Shown here piece by piece: positions 53,587-61,791 of a stretch of 64,000 bases of DNA. Source of the DNA: an uncultured Muribaculaceae bacterium. Its GTDB lineage: Bacteria; Bacteroidota; Bacteroidia; Bacteroidales; Muribaculaceae. The first letter of the stretch is position 1, and the number at the start of each line of letters is the position of its first letter. The DNA lies in contig CALUMG010000003.1 in assembly GCA_944321705.1 (NCBI GenBank), positions 62,001 through 126,000 on the forward strand, read 5' to 3'. The notes below the pieces were generated by a model. The model had not been told where the DNA came from. It did no database searches and was given only the letters and a program-made list of their open reading frames with translations. The translations under genes were made by a program, and so were the position numbers.

Positions 53587-55065
53587 TTAAAGAATAACTT
53601 TTTGAACAACTGCGTTTCCGCCAACCATTGCCTTTACAACGTAAACACCATCAGCAGGAGCTGCGATTTCATCGGCATTTGCAACGCGGTCAACCAATTG
53701 GCCTGCTACGTTGTAAACTTCGATAGAGCTTGCAGGAGCGCTCACCTTGATAAGACCACCGTTTACATAAATCTTAGCGGCAGCTACATCAGCGATATTT
53801 GCTGCAACACCGTCAGTTTCAGTATCAACCAAGCGATAAACACCCATACCGTTCATAGTCTTGAAAGTAAGAATGTTAACTGCTTCGTGTCCGTCATATT
53901 CGGTATATTCCTTTGCGATGCAGTGTATGCGAGTACCAGTATCAGAAGTCATACCAAGACCCATTGCCGGAACCATCCACAATTGTTGCATTCCTGCAAA
54001 TGCCATTCCTTCGCCCATTTCAGCAATCCACAATTCGTTACCGCCATTGCTACCGGTGTGCTGGTTGTTACTGTAAGCGATAAGGTTGTGGCTACCGATT
54101 TGAATTTCGTTAACGCCGTTTGTTCCGGCATTTTCAGGATAGCAAGAAGTGGTAATAGGGTTACCTTCTTCATCTGCGTCACCTGTTTCAGTTACAGTGT
54201 TTGCAAAGCTGTCAACGATAGAACCTGTTGTGTCGTAAAGAGTCGGGAATGTAGTGAAACCGTCAACGTAGAACAAATCACCGTTGTAAGCAGCATCACC
54301 TTCACCAAGCACGATTCTTACGATAGGAGCTGTACCCCATTCGGTTTGGTCAGCAGGATCTGCAGCCGACATAGGCAACATTTCGTCACCCATTTCGTTC
54401 CAGCCACCGGTGTAGTCGGCAAGAGTTTGACCTTGTTGAGCTGTCCAGCGGAAGATGCTCAAGTCAGAGCTTGCAACTGCAGCCATGATAACTGCACCTG
54501 ATTGTTGCAATGTCAAGTCGCCGATAACGTCGCAATAGTCGATACGCACGCCCGAAGTCATGTAAACCGGGCAAGAGATTTGTTGAGCCTCGCCAGTTTC
54601 CTTATCAACTACATAAAGGATATAGCTTCCATCAACCGAAGTATCGCAAGCTGCCACATAAAGGTTACCAAAGCTATCAACACCAATTGAGTTTGCGCAC
54701 AAAAGACCTGATACACGCTCACCATTGTAAGTCACTTGCAATTTTCCAAGATATGCACCTGTAGCTGCGTCAAATTTTTCAATGCTACAGCAGTCCACGG
54801 CTGCACCGGTTTCATCAACGATCGAAGGATCGTCGTTTGTAGAGTTACCTACATACACTATTCCGTCGTAAAGAGTTGCAGTACGGCATTTTGCTGCGTT
54901 CAAAAAAGCATACTGTTGAAACTCTTCAATGTTGCTGTTAGTGGAGAAAATCCACAAGTTTTCGAGGGTCAAGCCACCTTTTTGTTCGTAGGTTGCCCCG
55001 TCGGTTGCTGCCATGGCCGAACCTGCCATCAATGCAGCTGCTGAAAGAAGTAAAAATTTTTTCAT
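53587..55065 (-). CDS. T9SS-secreted propeller-like protein, 492 aa
   Basis: Function not recognised. Signal peptide residues 1-19 (MKKFLLLSAAALMAGSAMA). The body shows repeated beta-propeller-like blades, each with a turn such as YDGIVYVGNSTND, DSFGNLYVAACDT and NELWIAEMGEGM. The C-terminus is a T9SS type A tail (about 415-492): SIEVYNVAGQLVDRVANA and GVYVVKAMVGGNAVVQKVIL. Codon use is noticeably biased (many GCT, GTT, AAC codons) compared with the neighbouring NAGPA genes, suggesting high expression. It is a single gene with its own terminator, the fifth T9SS cargo gene in this cluster. Confidence 0.85.
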   Translation of the reverse strand: MKKFLLLSAAALMAGSAMAATDGATYEQKGGLTLENLWIFSTNSNIEEFQQYAFLNAAKCRTATLYDGIVYVGNSTNDDPSIVDETGAAVDCCSIEKFDAATGAYLGKLQVTYNGERVSGLLCANSIGVDSFGNLYVAACDTSVDGSYILYVVDKETGEAQQISCPVYMTSGVRIDYCDVIGDLTLQQSGAVIMAAVASSDLSIFRWTAQQGQTLADYTGGWNEMGDEMLPMSAADPADQTEWGTAPIVRIVLGEGDAAYNGDLFYVDGFTTFPTLYDTTGSIVDSFANTVTETGDADEEGNPITTSCYPENAGTNGVNEIQIGSHNLIAYSNNQHTGSNGGNELWIAEMGEGMAFAGMQQLWMVPAMGLGMTSDTGTRIHCIAKEYTEYDGHEAVNILTFKTMNGMGVYRLVDTETDGVAANIADVAAAKIYVNGGLIKVSAPASSIEVYNVAGQLVDRVANADEIAAPADGVYVVKAMVGGNAVVQKVIL

Positions 55066-55532
55066 ACTAAATAAAATTTAATGTTAATAATAAGAAGGTT
55101 GTTATTGTGTCTGAAAGACCTTAACAGTCATTCAGAGTTTTTCATTTTGTTCTTCAATCCTCAAGCCGGCCAACACGGGAGAACTATATCCACCCTTATT
55201 TGCGGCATCGAGAATGCAAAGCATCATGTGACAATTCAGTTTCATGGCTCTCATCCTTAAACCGAGCACTCTTGCTGTCGTGACAAAAGCTCGATACAAA
55301 ATAACAGAATAGTTTTGTGAAGTCAAAATTTTCCCGCCTATTATTTTCATTAAAATACTTAAATTTTTGTATCCGTTCCTTAATCCAACCCCACCCAAAC
55401 CCATTAATAAAGTATTTACTACACAACAACCTGCAAACGTGTTACGTTAACTTTGCATAATAATGTATAGTAGACTCATTCATTTTGCATTTAAAATATT
55501 ACATTTGCAACAAAATCCCAAAAATATAAACA
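55066..55532. other. Intergenic region with unassigned minus-strand open frames
   Basis: About 470 bases. Two overlapping short open frames on the minus strand (90 and 77 codons, about 55132-55429) compete for the same DNA and neither has a signal, domain or start context I can support. I treat the stretch as non-coding or a decayed gene. A promoter element for the following Panacea gene is at 55448. Confidence 0.5.
55448..55455 (+). promoter_or_regulatory. -7 promoter element for the Panacea-toxin operon
   Basis: TAACTTTG matches TAnnTTTG, 77 bases before the Panacea gene; no -33 TTTG at the standard spacing. Confidence 0.45.
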
Positions 55533-56075
55533 ATGGCAAAAGACACTTTCAAAAAAGATGTGGCAATACAAGCCATCTTGTATATTGCGCATCACATTGA
55601 CCGCAAAGACATACACAGGATTTGCAAGATACTCTATTTTGCCGACCAAGAACACCTGTCTCGATATGGACGCAGCATAACAGGTGACACTTACATCGCA
55701 ATGGCTTATGGGCCAGTCCCTTCTAAAATAGAAGATATATTCAAGGCTGTAAGAGGCGACAGTTTCTTCTCTGAATATGCCGACGAACTAAGAGATTATT
55801 TTGAATTCACAAATAAGTACTACCTTAACCCAAAAAAAGAGGCAAACTTAGACTATCTTTCAGAAACAGACATCGAGTGCCTCGACAATTCAATATCTAA
55901 ATGCAAAGAATTGTCGTTTAATCAACTGACAGAACTTTCACATGACATAGCTTGGAATAGTACAAGAAGGGACAGGGCTATGTCTGTAAAAGATATTCTC
56001 CGAGAAACAGGGGATTCGGATGAATACGCCAATTATATATCCGAAAAACTAAAACTTGAAAAAGCCTTTTCATAA
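55533..56075 (+). CDS. Panacea-domain (DUF4065/SocA-like) probable antitoxin
   Basis: A 180-residue soluble protein of the Panacea family, known in PanAT systems as an antitoxin domain that neutralises many different toxins, and in SocA as a proteolytic adaptor. The signature lies in residues 10-70: AILYIAHHIDRKDIHRICKI, LYFADQEHLSRYGRSITGD and TYIAMAYGPVPSKIEDIF. Its stop overlaps the start of the next gene by one base (TAATG), the classic antitoxin-toxin layout. The rest is helical, ending in the C-terminal ISEKLKLEKAFS. Confidence 0.82.
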   Translation: MAKDTFKKDVAIQAILYIAHHIDRKDIHRICKILYFADQEHLSRYGRSITGDTYIAMAYGPVPSKIEDIFKAVRGDSFFSEYADELRDYFEFTNKYYLNPKKEANLDYLSETDIECLDNSISKCKELSFNQLTELSHDIAWNSTRRDRAMSVKDILRETGDSDEYANYISEKLKLEKAFS

Positions 56076-56494
56076 TGGAACTGCCTGCCAACTTAATTGA
56101 ATCGAGCATCACAAGAGGAACAATATTACATTCCACAATATTCGAAGAAATAGACCATGGAAAATATTTTGTGATCATAGGAGTTTCAGAAGAACAAATA
56201 GCCGGTTTTTTCTTCATCAATTCCAATATACACCCAAGCCTCGAATCAAAACCTGAGCAATTTTCAATGCAATACCCTATGAAAAAGGCCGATTACCCAT
56301 TCCTGCGTTATGATTCTTTTTTATGCGCAACCAATATAATAACAAAGAAACGTTCAGATTTGGTCAAGAGCATACAAAGCAATATTACCACTATAATTGG
56401 GTCAATGAAAAAAGAACATGTATTGGATGTACTGGAAATGGTCAGGGAATCCCGACTGTTCAGTAAAATTGAAAAAAGAAAATTCTTTTACTAA
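56075..56494 (+). CDS. Putative toxin paired with Panacea antitoxin
   Basis: A 139-residue protein with no name I can give. The N-terminal 60 residues look like a small beta-barrel (GTILHSTIFEEIDHGKYFVI, IGVSEEQIAGFFFINS), superficially like MazF/PemK or another SH3-like toxin fold, while the C-terminal half is helical and Lys-rich. Identification as toxin rests on the one-base overlap with the Panacea gene and on the known PanAT arrangement, so it is an inference. No catalytic residue can be named. Confidence 0.6.
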   Translation: MELPANLIESSITRGTILHSTIFEEIDHGKYFVIIGVSEEQIAGFFFINSNIHPSLESKPEQFSMQYPMKKADYPFLRYDSFLCATNIITKKRSDLVKSIQSNITTIIGSMKKEHVLDVLEMVRESRLFSKIEKRKFFY

Positions 56495-56847
56495 ACATGA
56501 TACACTACATGCCTTCAACTTGATAGCACGCAAACATTAATTTAGCACACGCACTTCACAACATACTACTATATACTTTTTTAAGATAATTCTTTGGATT
56601 TCTTATCCATACAATTACGATTATACAATTTTCAGGGATGTATCAAAATTGCAATCACGATATTGTCGACGCGATTCATCGCGTCTCGCTACCTGTAATC
56701 ATACACAAATACTTGTGTATCAATCAATGCCTTGCATGGATTTCATCCTACTTTTTGTCGACTAGGCCGTAAACGAGGATATATGACAACAAGAAAGGCG
56801 TTGGATTCTTGGGCTAAACCACTTGAAACCAACGCCTTGTGCTTTAG
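56495..56847. other. Intergenic region with a palindromic element
   Basis: About 350 bases between the putative toxin and the tRNA-Pro gene. It contains the second MITE-like element (56639-56706), an adjacent palindrome ACACAA/TTGTGT at 56704-56719, and otherwise no visible feature. Confidence 0.55.
56639..56706. repeat. MITE-like palindromic element, copy 2
   Basis: TGTATCAAAATTGCAATCA at the left end matches the reverse complement of the right end of the element at 48008-48092, and the core has the perfect palindrome GACGCGAT-TC-ATCGCGTC at 56668-56685. The right end (ATCATACAC) is decayed by one base relative to copy 1 and the element is shorter by about 17 bases. Confidence 0.7.
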
Positions 56848-56923
56848 TCGGGATGACAAGATTCGAACTTGCGACCACTCGCCCCCCAGACGAGTACTCT
56901 AAACCGGACTGAGCTACATCCCG
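56848..56923 (-). tRNA. tRNA-Pro (anticodon GGG)
   Basis: Reading the minus strand from 56923, the acceptor stem CGGGATG pairs with CATCCCG at the other end, the T arm has GGTTCGAAT-like GTTCGAATC, and the anticodon loop is CTGGGGG between CTCGT and GCGAG, giving anticodon GGG. 76 nucleotides. It follows tRNA-Thr in the same transcription unit. Confidence 0.92.
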
Positions 56924-56985
56924 AATTGTGTTCAGGTCGTGTGACCTGAGTATTGTCTTGTTTTTCTAAAGAACTCTTTTCTTTG

Positions 56986-57059
56986 AGCCTCTTGTCGGAT
57001 TCGAACCAACGACCCCGAGATTACAAATCACGTGCTCTGGCCAACTGAGCTAAAGAGGC
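56986..57059 (-). tRNA. tRNA-Thr (anticodon TGT)
   Basis: Reading the minus strand from 57059: acceptor GCCTCTT pairs with AAGAGGC, D-arm AGCTCAGTTGGCCAGAGC, anticodon loop TTTGTAA with anticodon TGT, T-arm GGTTCGAATCC. It starts four bases after the SRP RNA ends. Confidence 0.93.
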
Positions 57060-57063
57060 AGAT

Positions 57064-57159
57064 GGGCAAGCTTACTACATCGCGCCGCTACGACCTGCTA
57101 CCCTTGCTTCGGTCAAGACCTGGGGGATTCACCGGGAGCATGCCGTGTAGGACTTACCC
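57064..57159 (-). ncRNA. ffs: Signal recognition particle RNA (small bacterial type)
   Basis: A 96-base RNA whose ends pair (GGGTAAG at the 5' end with CTTGCCC at the 3' end, one G-T pair). The conserved helix 8 region is CCCCCAGGTCTTGACCGAAG followed by CAAGGGTAGCAGG, comparable with the CAGGTCCGGAAGGAAGCAG hairpin of other bacteria; here the loop is CTTG rather than GGAA. GGCGCGATGTAG near the 3' end also matches the known RNA. It binds Ffh and FtsY in co-translational membrane targeting. Confidence 0.88.
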
Positions 57160-57164
57160 GGGTG

Positions 57165-57194
57165 CAAAGGTACGCATATTTTTTAATTTGGCAA
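57165..57194 (-). promoter_or_regulatory. Promoter of the ffs-tRNA-Thr-tRNA-Pro unit
   Basis: Minus strand TTG at 57192-57194, a 19-base spacer, and TACCTTTG at 57165-57172, placing the transcription start near 57159, exactly the 5' end of the SRP RNA. Confidence 0.85.
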
Positions 57195-57226
57195 GCGTTT
57201 TTACCCAAAAATAACCGATTTATCGC

Positions 57227-57234
57227 TATTTTTG
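57227..57234 (+). promoter_or_regulatory. -7 promoter element for bioB
   Basis: TATTTTTG matches TAnnTTTG, 22 bases before the chosen bioB start; it overlaps the longer TTG start of that frame, which argues for the ATG at 57256. Confidence 0.55.
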
Positions 57235-57255
57235 TATTCCCAATATTTCACAGTT

Positions 57256-58221
57256 ATGCTTAATTCTCTAAAGAACAAAGTCTTACAAGGACACAAAATC
57301 AGCATGGAAGAAGCCGTCGCCTTGTCGGAAATTGAAAATACCGACGCACTGTGCGACGCTGCCAATGAAATACGCCAATTTTTTTGCGGGAATCGTGTAG
57401 ATTCCTGCTCAATCATAAACGCACGCAGCGGCCGTTGCGGTGAAAATTGCAAATGGTGTGCCCAGTCGGCTCATTTCCATACAGGAGTCGAAGAATATGG
57501 CAACATCGATGCCGAAGAGGCTCTTGCCCTCGCCCGATACAACGACAGCCGTGGCATTTCCCGCTTCTCGCTCGTCACGAGCGGACGCAAGGTCGACAAG
57601 AAAGACATGCCGCACTTCTGCGACATTTACCGCCAACTCGCACGAGAAACCAACCTGTATCTTTGTGCGTCGATGGGACTGATAGACGAAGAAGAAATGG
57701 CCATGCTCCGTGATGCCGGGGTGAAACGCTACCACTGCAACCTTGAGTCGGCACCATCGTTCTTCCCCACCTTGTGCACCACCCACACCACCGAAGATAA
57801 AATCCAGACCATACGCGCAGCCAAGAAAGCCGGACTGACAGTGTGCTCGGGCGGCATAATCGGGATGGGCGAAACAATGAAACAACGCATTGAGCTTGCA
57901 ATGACATTGCGCGACCTCGACGTGGATTCCGTTCCCATAAACATTCTCATACCGATTCCCGGCACTCCGCTTCAAGACATGCCACCCATAAGCGAAGACG
58001 AAGCGGCACGCACCGTGGCACTGTTCCGATTCATATTGCCCGACAAATACCTGCGATTTGCCGGCGGACGCGCAAGGTTGAGCAAACAGGCCGAACGGCG
58101 CATCCTGCTCGGTGGAATGAACGGCGTGCTGATGGGCGACATGCTCACGACCATAGGCAACAAAATCGACGAAGACCGCGAGCTATTCAACTCAGTCGGC
58201 CTCACTTCCGACATCCACTGA
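57256..58221 (+). CDS. bioB: Biotin synthase BioB
   Basis: A 321-residue radical SAM enzyme inserting sulfur into dethiobiotin in the last step of biotin synthesis. The SAM cluster motif is GRCGENCKWCAQS (CxxxCxxC), the start SIINARSGRC is characteristic of BioB, and the substrate and second-cluster residues lie in the LYLCASMGLI, RYHCNLES and TVCSGGIIGMGE segments. The ATG at 57256 is preferred because the in-frame TTG upstream lies in the promoter. It is a single-gene unit; no other biotin gene is nearby. Confidence 0.96.
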   Translation: MLNSLKNKVLQGHKISMEEAVALSEIENTDALCDAANEIRQFFCGNRVDSCSIINARSGRCGENCKWCAQSAHFHTGVEEYGNIDAEEALALARYNDSRGISRFSLVTSGRKVDKKDMPHFCDIYRQLARETNLYLCASMGLIDEEEMAMLRDAGVKRYHCNLESAPSFFPTLCTTHTTEDKIQTIRAAKKAGLTVCSGGIIGMGETMKQRIELAMTLRDLDVDSVPINILIPIPGTPLQDMPPISEDEAARTVALFRFILPDKYLRFAGGRARLSKQAERRILLGGMNGVLMGDMLTTIGNKIDEDRELFNSVGLTSDIH

Positions 58222-58243
58222 GACATTATCACCAGAATGATAC

Positions 58244-58292
58244 AAAAAAGCCATATCGTCCTTTTAACAAAGGCAACGACATGGCTTTTATT
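58244..58292. terminator. Bidirectional terminator after bioB
   Basis: AAAAGCCATATCGT at 58246-58259 pairs with ACGACATGGCTTTT at 58276-58289 with one mismatch. A-run and T-run flank it, serving bioB (plus) and the ABC-2 permease (minus). Confidence 0.78.
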
Positions 58293-58315
58293 TCAAGCAA
58301 AACCAACTTGTTATT

Positions 58316-59566
58316 TTAATTTTTCATCCCGGCATGCTCTTGCTTTTTGTCGATGAATTTACGGACGGCGAGAGCAAGCAGGAAATAGACGGCTGTCAAC
58401 AGCCACAGCATGGCATAAGGATGCGACACTTGGTGGAGCAAAGCCCCGTTTGACTTCATGGCTATATACCCGTTCATGGCCCAAGTAGATGGGAAACAGC
58501 TCCCTATCAAGTACCACAGCCCACTCATTGCAAAACGCGGCCACGACAATCCCGACAAGAAAAGGAACAGCACCGACGTAAACACAAACAACGGGAACAC
58601 CGCTTCCCTCTCCCTGATGAACACCTGTATCGTCATTCCCATGAAAATGGACGACAACAAGAAAGGCACCATGAAAGCTATCATATCGAGCGAGTGGCCA
58701 TTTTGCGGATAAGAAAAAATCATCGGCACATACTTGAGGATGTAAATCAACGGAATGATGTATATCACCAAATAGCACAACGTCTTTCCAAGCATCTGCC
58801 TCACATCGCCAGTCCTAATCTCCTTAGGGTCGATGCCACCGTTCAACCTTGCCCGCTCCCTCGAACCGGCAGCAAGCATGCACACGCCCAATATCAAACT
58901 CTGTTGCAATATCAACACAAGAATGCCAGGCAGCAATGCCGAAGCCAGCCCCATGGCAGTATTGCCCATTGCAACCGACGCGCTGTCGATAGTCGGTATC
59001 ATTCCTATTCCGGCCGTACCCGACGCCGCAGCCTGCTGCATCACCTCGGCTCGCACGTCGGCTCCCATGGCTGCCTGCACATCGGTTGCCGCCATCAAGA
59101 TACCCTTATAACGCAGTAGCAGACTCATGTCGCTATATATCGACACATGCGCTTGCTCGCCGCGACCTATGCACCTTGAGAAATCTTCGGGGAAATTCAC
59201 AATCGCATAGCATTCCTTCTCGGCCATGCACTTGCGAGCTTCCTGCATGTTGGCGGCATATCCCACGATCTTGACATATTGTGAAGCATCAAGACGCCGG
59301 GCATACTCGCGCGACATGTCGCTACGGCAGTCGTCCACCACTACCACAGGAACCTCACGCACATATTCAGGATTGTATATCAACGCATACAATATAGGGT
59401 AAACCGTAGGCAGCAACAGAAAAAACAGCACCACTCCCATGTCTCTAAACACAAGAGCAAATTCACGCTTGCACACGGCAAGCATGTCGCATATCCATCG
59501 CCCCACTGCATTCATGTTCATCCTTTTCATCACGACATCGACATTTAACGCCTTTTTACGGCACAT
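58316..59566 (-). CDS. ABC-2 type transporter permease (second of pair)
   Basis: A 416-residue inner-membrane protein of the ABC-2 family: one helix near the N-terminus (VVLFFLLLPTVYPILYALIY), a large periplasmic domain (about 65-215) and five helices in the C-terminal half (LILQQSLILGVCMLAAGS, FLSGLSWPRFAMSGLWYLIG with the family's typical motif). Start overlaps the upstream permease stop by 11 bases; an ATG at 59530 is possible. It is the last gene of the TolC-HlyD-permease-permease operon, in which no ATP-binding subunit is present. Confidence 0.88.
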   Translation of the reverse strand: MCRKKALNVDVVMKRMNMNAVGRWICDMLAVCKREFALVFRDMGVVLFFLLLPTVYPILYALIYNPEYVREVPVVVVDDCRSDMSREYARRLDASQYVKIVGYAANMQEARKCMAEKECYAIVNFPEDFSRCIGRGEQAHVSIYSDMSLLLRYKGILMAATDVQAAMGADVRAEVMQQAAASGTAGIGMIPTIDSASVAMGNTAMGLASALLPGILVLILQQSLILGVCMLAAGSRERARLNGGIDPKEIRTGDVRQMLGKTLCYLVIYIIPLIYILKYVPMIFSYPQNGHSLDMIAFMVPFLLSSIFMGMTIQVFIREREAVFPLFVFTSVLFLFLSGLSWPRFAMSGLWYLIGSCFPSTWAMNGYIAMKSNGALLHQVSHPYAMLWLLTAVYFLLALAVRKFIDKKQEHAGMKN

Positions 59567-60728
59567 AAACAGGTTTCTTGCACATCCGCTTCAAGTTGAA
59601 CAACGGAATGAAGGAAACCAGCACAAACACCAGCAAAGCTATGAAGTAATAGCGCGAATAATACAAGTCCACTCCATTTAGCGACTGGTCGATATATATC
59701 AAGAAATAATATCTGATAGGCAATATGTAGCTAACAATTCCTATCCATCGGTACATGTCTTCCACCGGTATGGTGAACCCTCCTATCGAGAATGCGAGCA
59801 CGCTGAGCAACGAGCAAACGCTCAATGCAAGCCTCAAGTTGGGCACAATTCCACACACGGTAACGGCAAACGCCTGACATGCGAGAACCATCAAGAACAT
59901 GGCTGTCATCATGACCACTATGTTGCAATTGAGAGGGAAATCATACAAAGCGTATGTAGCCAATTGCAATATCCAGCCGGCAAGCGTGAACAACAACGTC
60001 TGCGGCGCAAGCTTGCCAATCAGCGCGACAACAATCGACCCTCCGGCAGACTTCAGCCATTCCACCGAAGTTTTTTTCTTTATCTCATCGGTAATGCTGT
60101 AAACAGTGATAATCATCACCATCAACGCAAGTATGCCGGGGACGAACGAATGCCCCATGTAAATCTGGTAGCTCATCCATGGATTGCCCAGCGGATGCAT
60201 GTCGTTGACATAAGGCATCAGCAATGCCGTCACGCTCGACTCAGGCAAGCCGGCAGTCACCAGCGTCGTGCTCACAAGTGCACCGTTTGACAACACCGAT
60301 ATCGTCTTGAACCCTTTATACATCAATGAAGCCGGCACAAAATAAGCATAATTGGTATAATATGTTATTTCGGGCACACGTCCGGCAAGAGCTTCTCCGG
60401 CAAAATTCTCGGGAATGACGAAAAAACCTATTATGTCGCCTCGTTGCAAGGCATCGCGCGCTTCAGTGAAATCATTGAAGCTGCGCTTCACATCCACCGT
60501 CTGCATGGCATCAAGATTGGACGTAACCCTGCGCGACAAGTCAGAACCGTCAAGATCCACGATGGCAGCCGGCACATGATTGCCGATACCCTCCTTGAGA
60601 AGGTCGAGCATGATGAATCCCGACAGCAACGGGATTACAACTATCGACACTAAATAAAGCGGACGGCTCATCACAAACATGCACCCTCGCCATATCGATT
60701 CCTTTATGACCGAAAGCAATGATTTCAT
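59556..60728 (-). CDS. ABC-2 type transporter permease (first of pair)
   Basis: A 390-residue homologue of the following permease with the same layout: N-terminal helix (LYLVSIVVIPLLSGFIML), periplasmic domain about 45-190, and C-terminal helices including VLAFSIGGFTIPVEDMYRWI, the SGxxxPxxxMP-like step of YhiI/YbhR exporters. It begins 12 bases after the HlyD gene stop. Together the two permeases could form a heterodimeric exporter. Confidence 0.88.
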   Translation of the reverse strand: MKSLLSVIKESIWRGCMFVMSRPLYLVSIVVIPLLSGFIMLDLLKEGIGNHVPAAIVDLDGSDLSRRVTSNLDAMQTVDVKRSFNDFTEARDALQRGDIIGFFVIPENFAGEALAGRVPEITYYTNYAYFVPASLMYKGFKTISVLSNGALVSTTLVTAGLPESSVTALLMPYVNDMHPLGNPWMSYQIYMGHSFVPGILALMVMIITVYSITDEIKKKTSVEWLKSAGGSIVVALIGKLAPQTLLFTLAGWILQLATYALYDFPLNCNIVVMMTAMFLMVLACQAFAVTVCGIVPNLRLALSVCSLLSVLAFSIGGFTIPVEDMYRWIGIVSYILPIRYYFLIYIDQSLNGVDLYYSRYYFIALLVFVLVSFIPLFNLKRMCKKPVYVP

Positions 60729-60740
60729 CTTTTCAATCGC

Positions 60741-61760
60741 TCATTTGAGATTTTCTTCGAGCAAAATTACCGACATGCCCGGACGCAACTCTTCAATATC
60801 CTCCACAGGTCGAGCCTTTACTTGGAACGTCTTGCTGTCGTATTGCCCGGTTGCCTTTGTGGCATTCCAAACGGCATAGCTGCCCATGTCCTTTATGTAA
60901 TATATCTTTACCTTCACCACCTTCTTGCCAAGTGCAGGAATCATGACATCCACTTCCTTTCCCATTGGCAACGAAACAAGAAGTTCCTCGCGCACGTTGA
61001 AAGTAACCCACTTGTCATCTCCGCGCATTATGCTCATTATGGGAGTTCCTGTGCCCACAAGTTCCCCTTCGTGAGGATAAATGTCCGACACTTCGCCATC
61101 GCACGGAGCCAGCAAGTATTGGTCTTCAAGCACCGATTCCACCTCCATTACCGACCCACGGGCGGCATCCTGCATTGCACGGGCAGCATCCTTGTCCTCG
61201 CTCTGCGCTCCTTCGACAGCCATGTCATACTGCGACTTGGCAGCACGAGCCTGAGCAGCCGACGCTGTATATAATGCATAAGCCTCATCGCGTTTTTGTT
61301 CAGAAACCACTCCCTGTTTGAACAAATTGTCCATGCGTTCATAAGTTTTCTTAGCGATAGACTCGGCAGCAAGAGCCTGTTGCCACAATTCATAAGCACT
61401 GTTTATGACTTGAATCCGAGCACCGGCTTCAGCTTTGCGGTTCTGAGAAGCAGCAACCGATTCCATTGCCTGAGCCTGATACAACTTGGCATCGACCGAC
61501 GAAGAATGAATATAAACAAGCGTGTCCCCCTTTTTGACTTTTTGTCCTTCTTCGGCATAAAAAGCAACCACTCGTCCGGGCAGTTTTCCCGACACGCGCA
61601 CCGAGGTGGCTTCAGCCTGTCCTTGAACAGTTTCTTCGGCCGGCTTTATCAAAAGCAATCCCGCTATGCACAAGCACACCATGACCACTATCACGATTAT
61701 CAACCCGGTGAAAATAGTCCTGTTTTTTTTCTCCTTACCGTTATTCACATTAGTAACCAT
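60741..61760 (-). CDS. HlyD-family secretion adaptor
   Basis: A 339-residue membrane fusion protein with one transmembrane helix at about 17-38, a split lipoyl domain (VSGKLPGRVVAFYAEEGQKV and YLLAPCDGEVSDIYPHEGEL) surrounding a long alpha-helical hairpin, and a beta-barrel ending in LRPGMSVILLEENLK. It would link the ABC-2 permeases to the TolC-type channel encoded upstream. It lies 31 bases after that gene. Confidence 0.92.
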   Translation of the reverse strand: MVTNVNNGKEKKNRTIFTGLIIVIVVMVCLCIAGLLLIKPAEETVQGQAEATSVRVSGKLPGRVVAFYAEEGQKVKKGDTLVYIHSSSVDAKLYQAQAMESVAASQNRKAEAGARIQVINSAYELWQQALAAESIAKKTYERMDNLFKQGVVSEQKRDEAYALYTASAAQARAAKSQYDMAVEGAQSEDKDAARAMQDAARGSVMEVESVLEDQYLLAPCDGEVSDIYPHEGELVGTGTPIMSIMRGDDKWVTFNVREELLVSLPMGKEVDVMIPALGKKVVKVKIYYIKDMGSYAVWNATKATGQYDSKTFQVKARPVEDIEELRPGMSVILLEENLK

Positions 61761-61791
61761 AATATTGCATACTTTGTTTTATCACACTTTT

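Noticed and set aside
55132..55429. Two short minus-strand frames (90 and 77 codons) as genes
   Set aside because: They overlap in different frames and neither shows a domain, signal peptide or credible start; kept only as an unexplained region.
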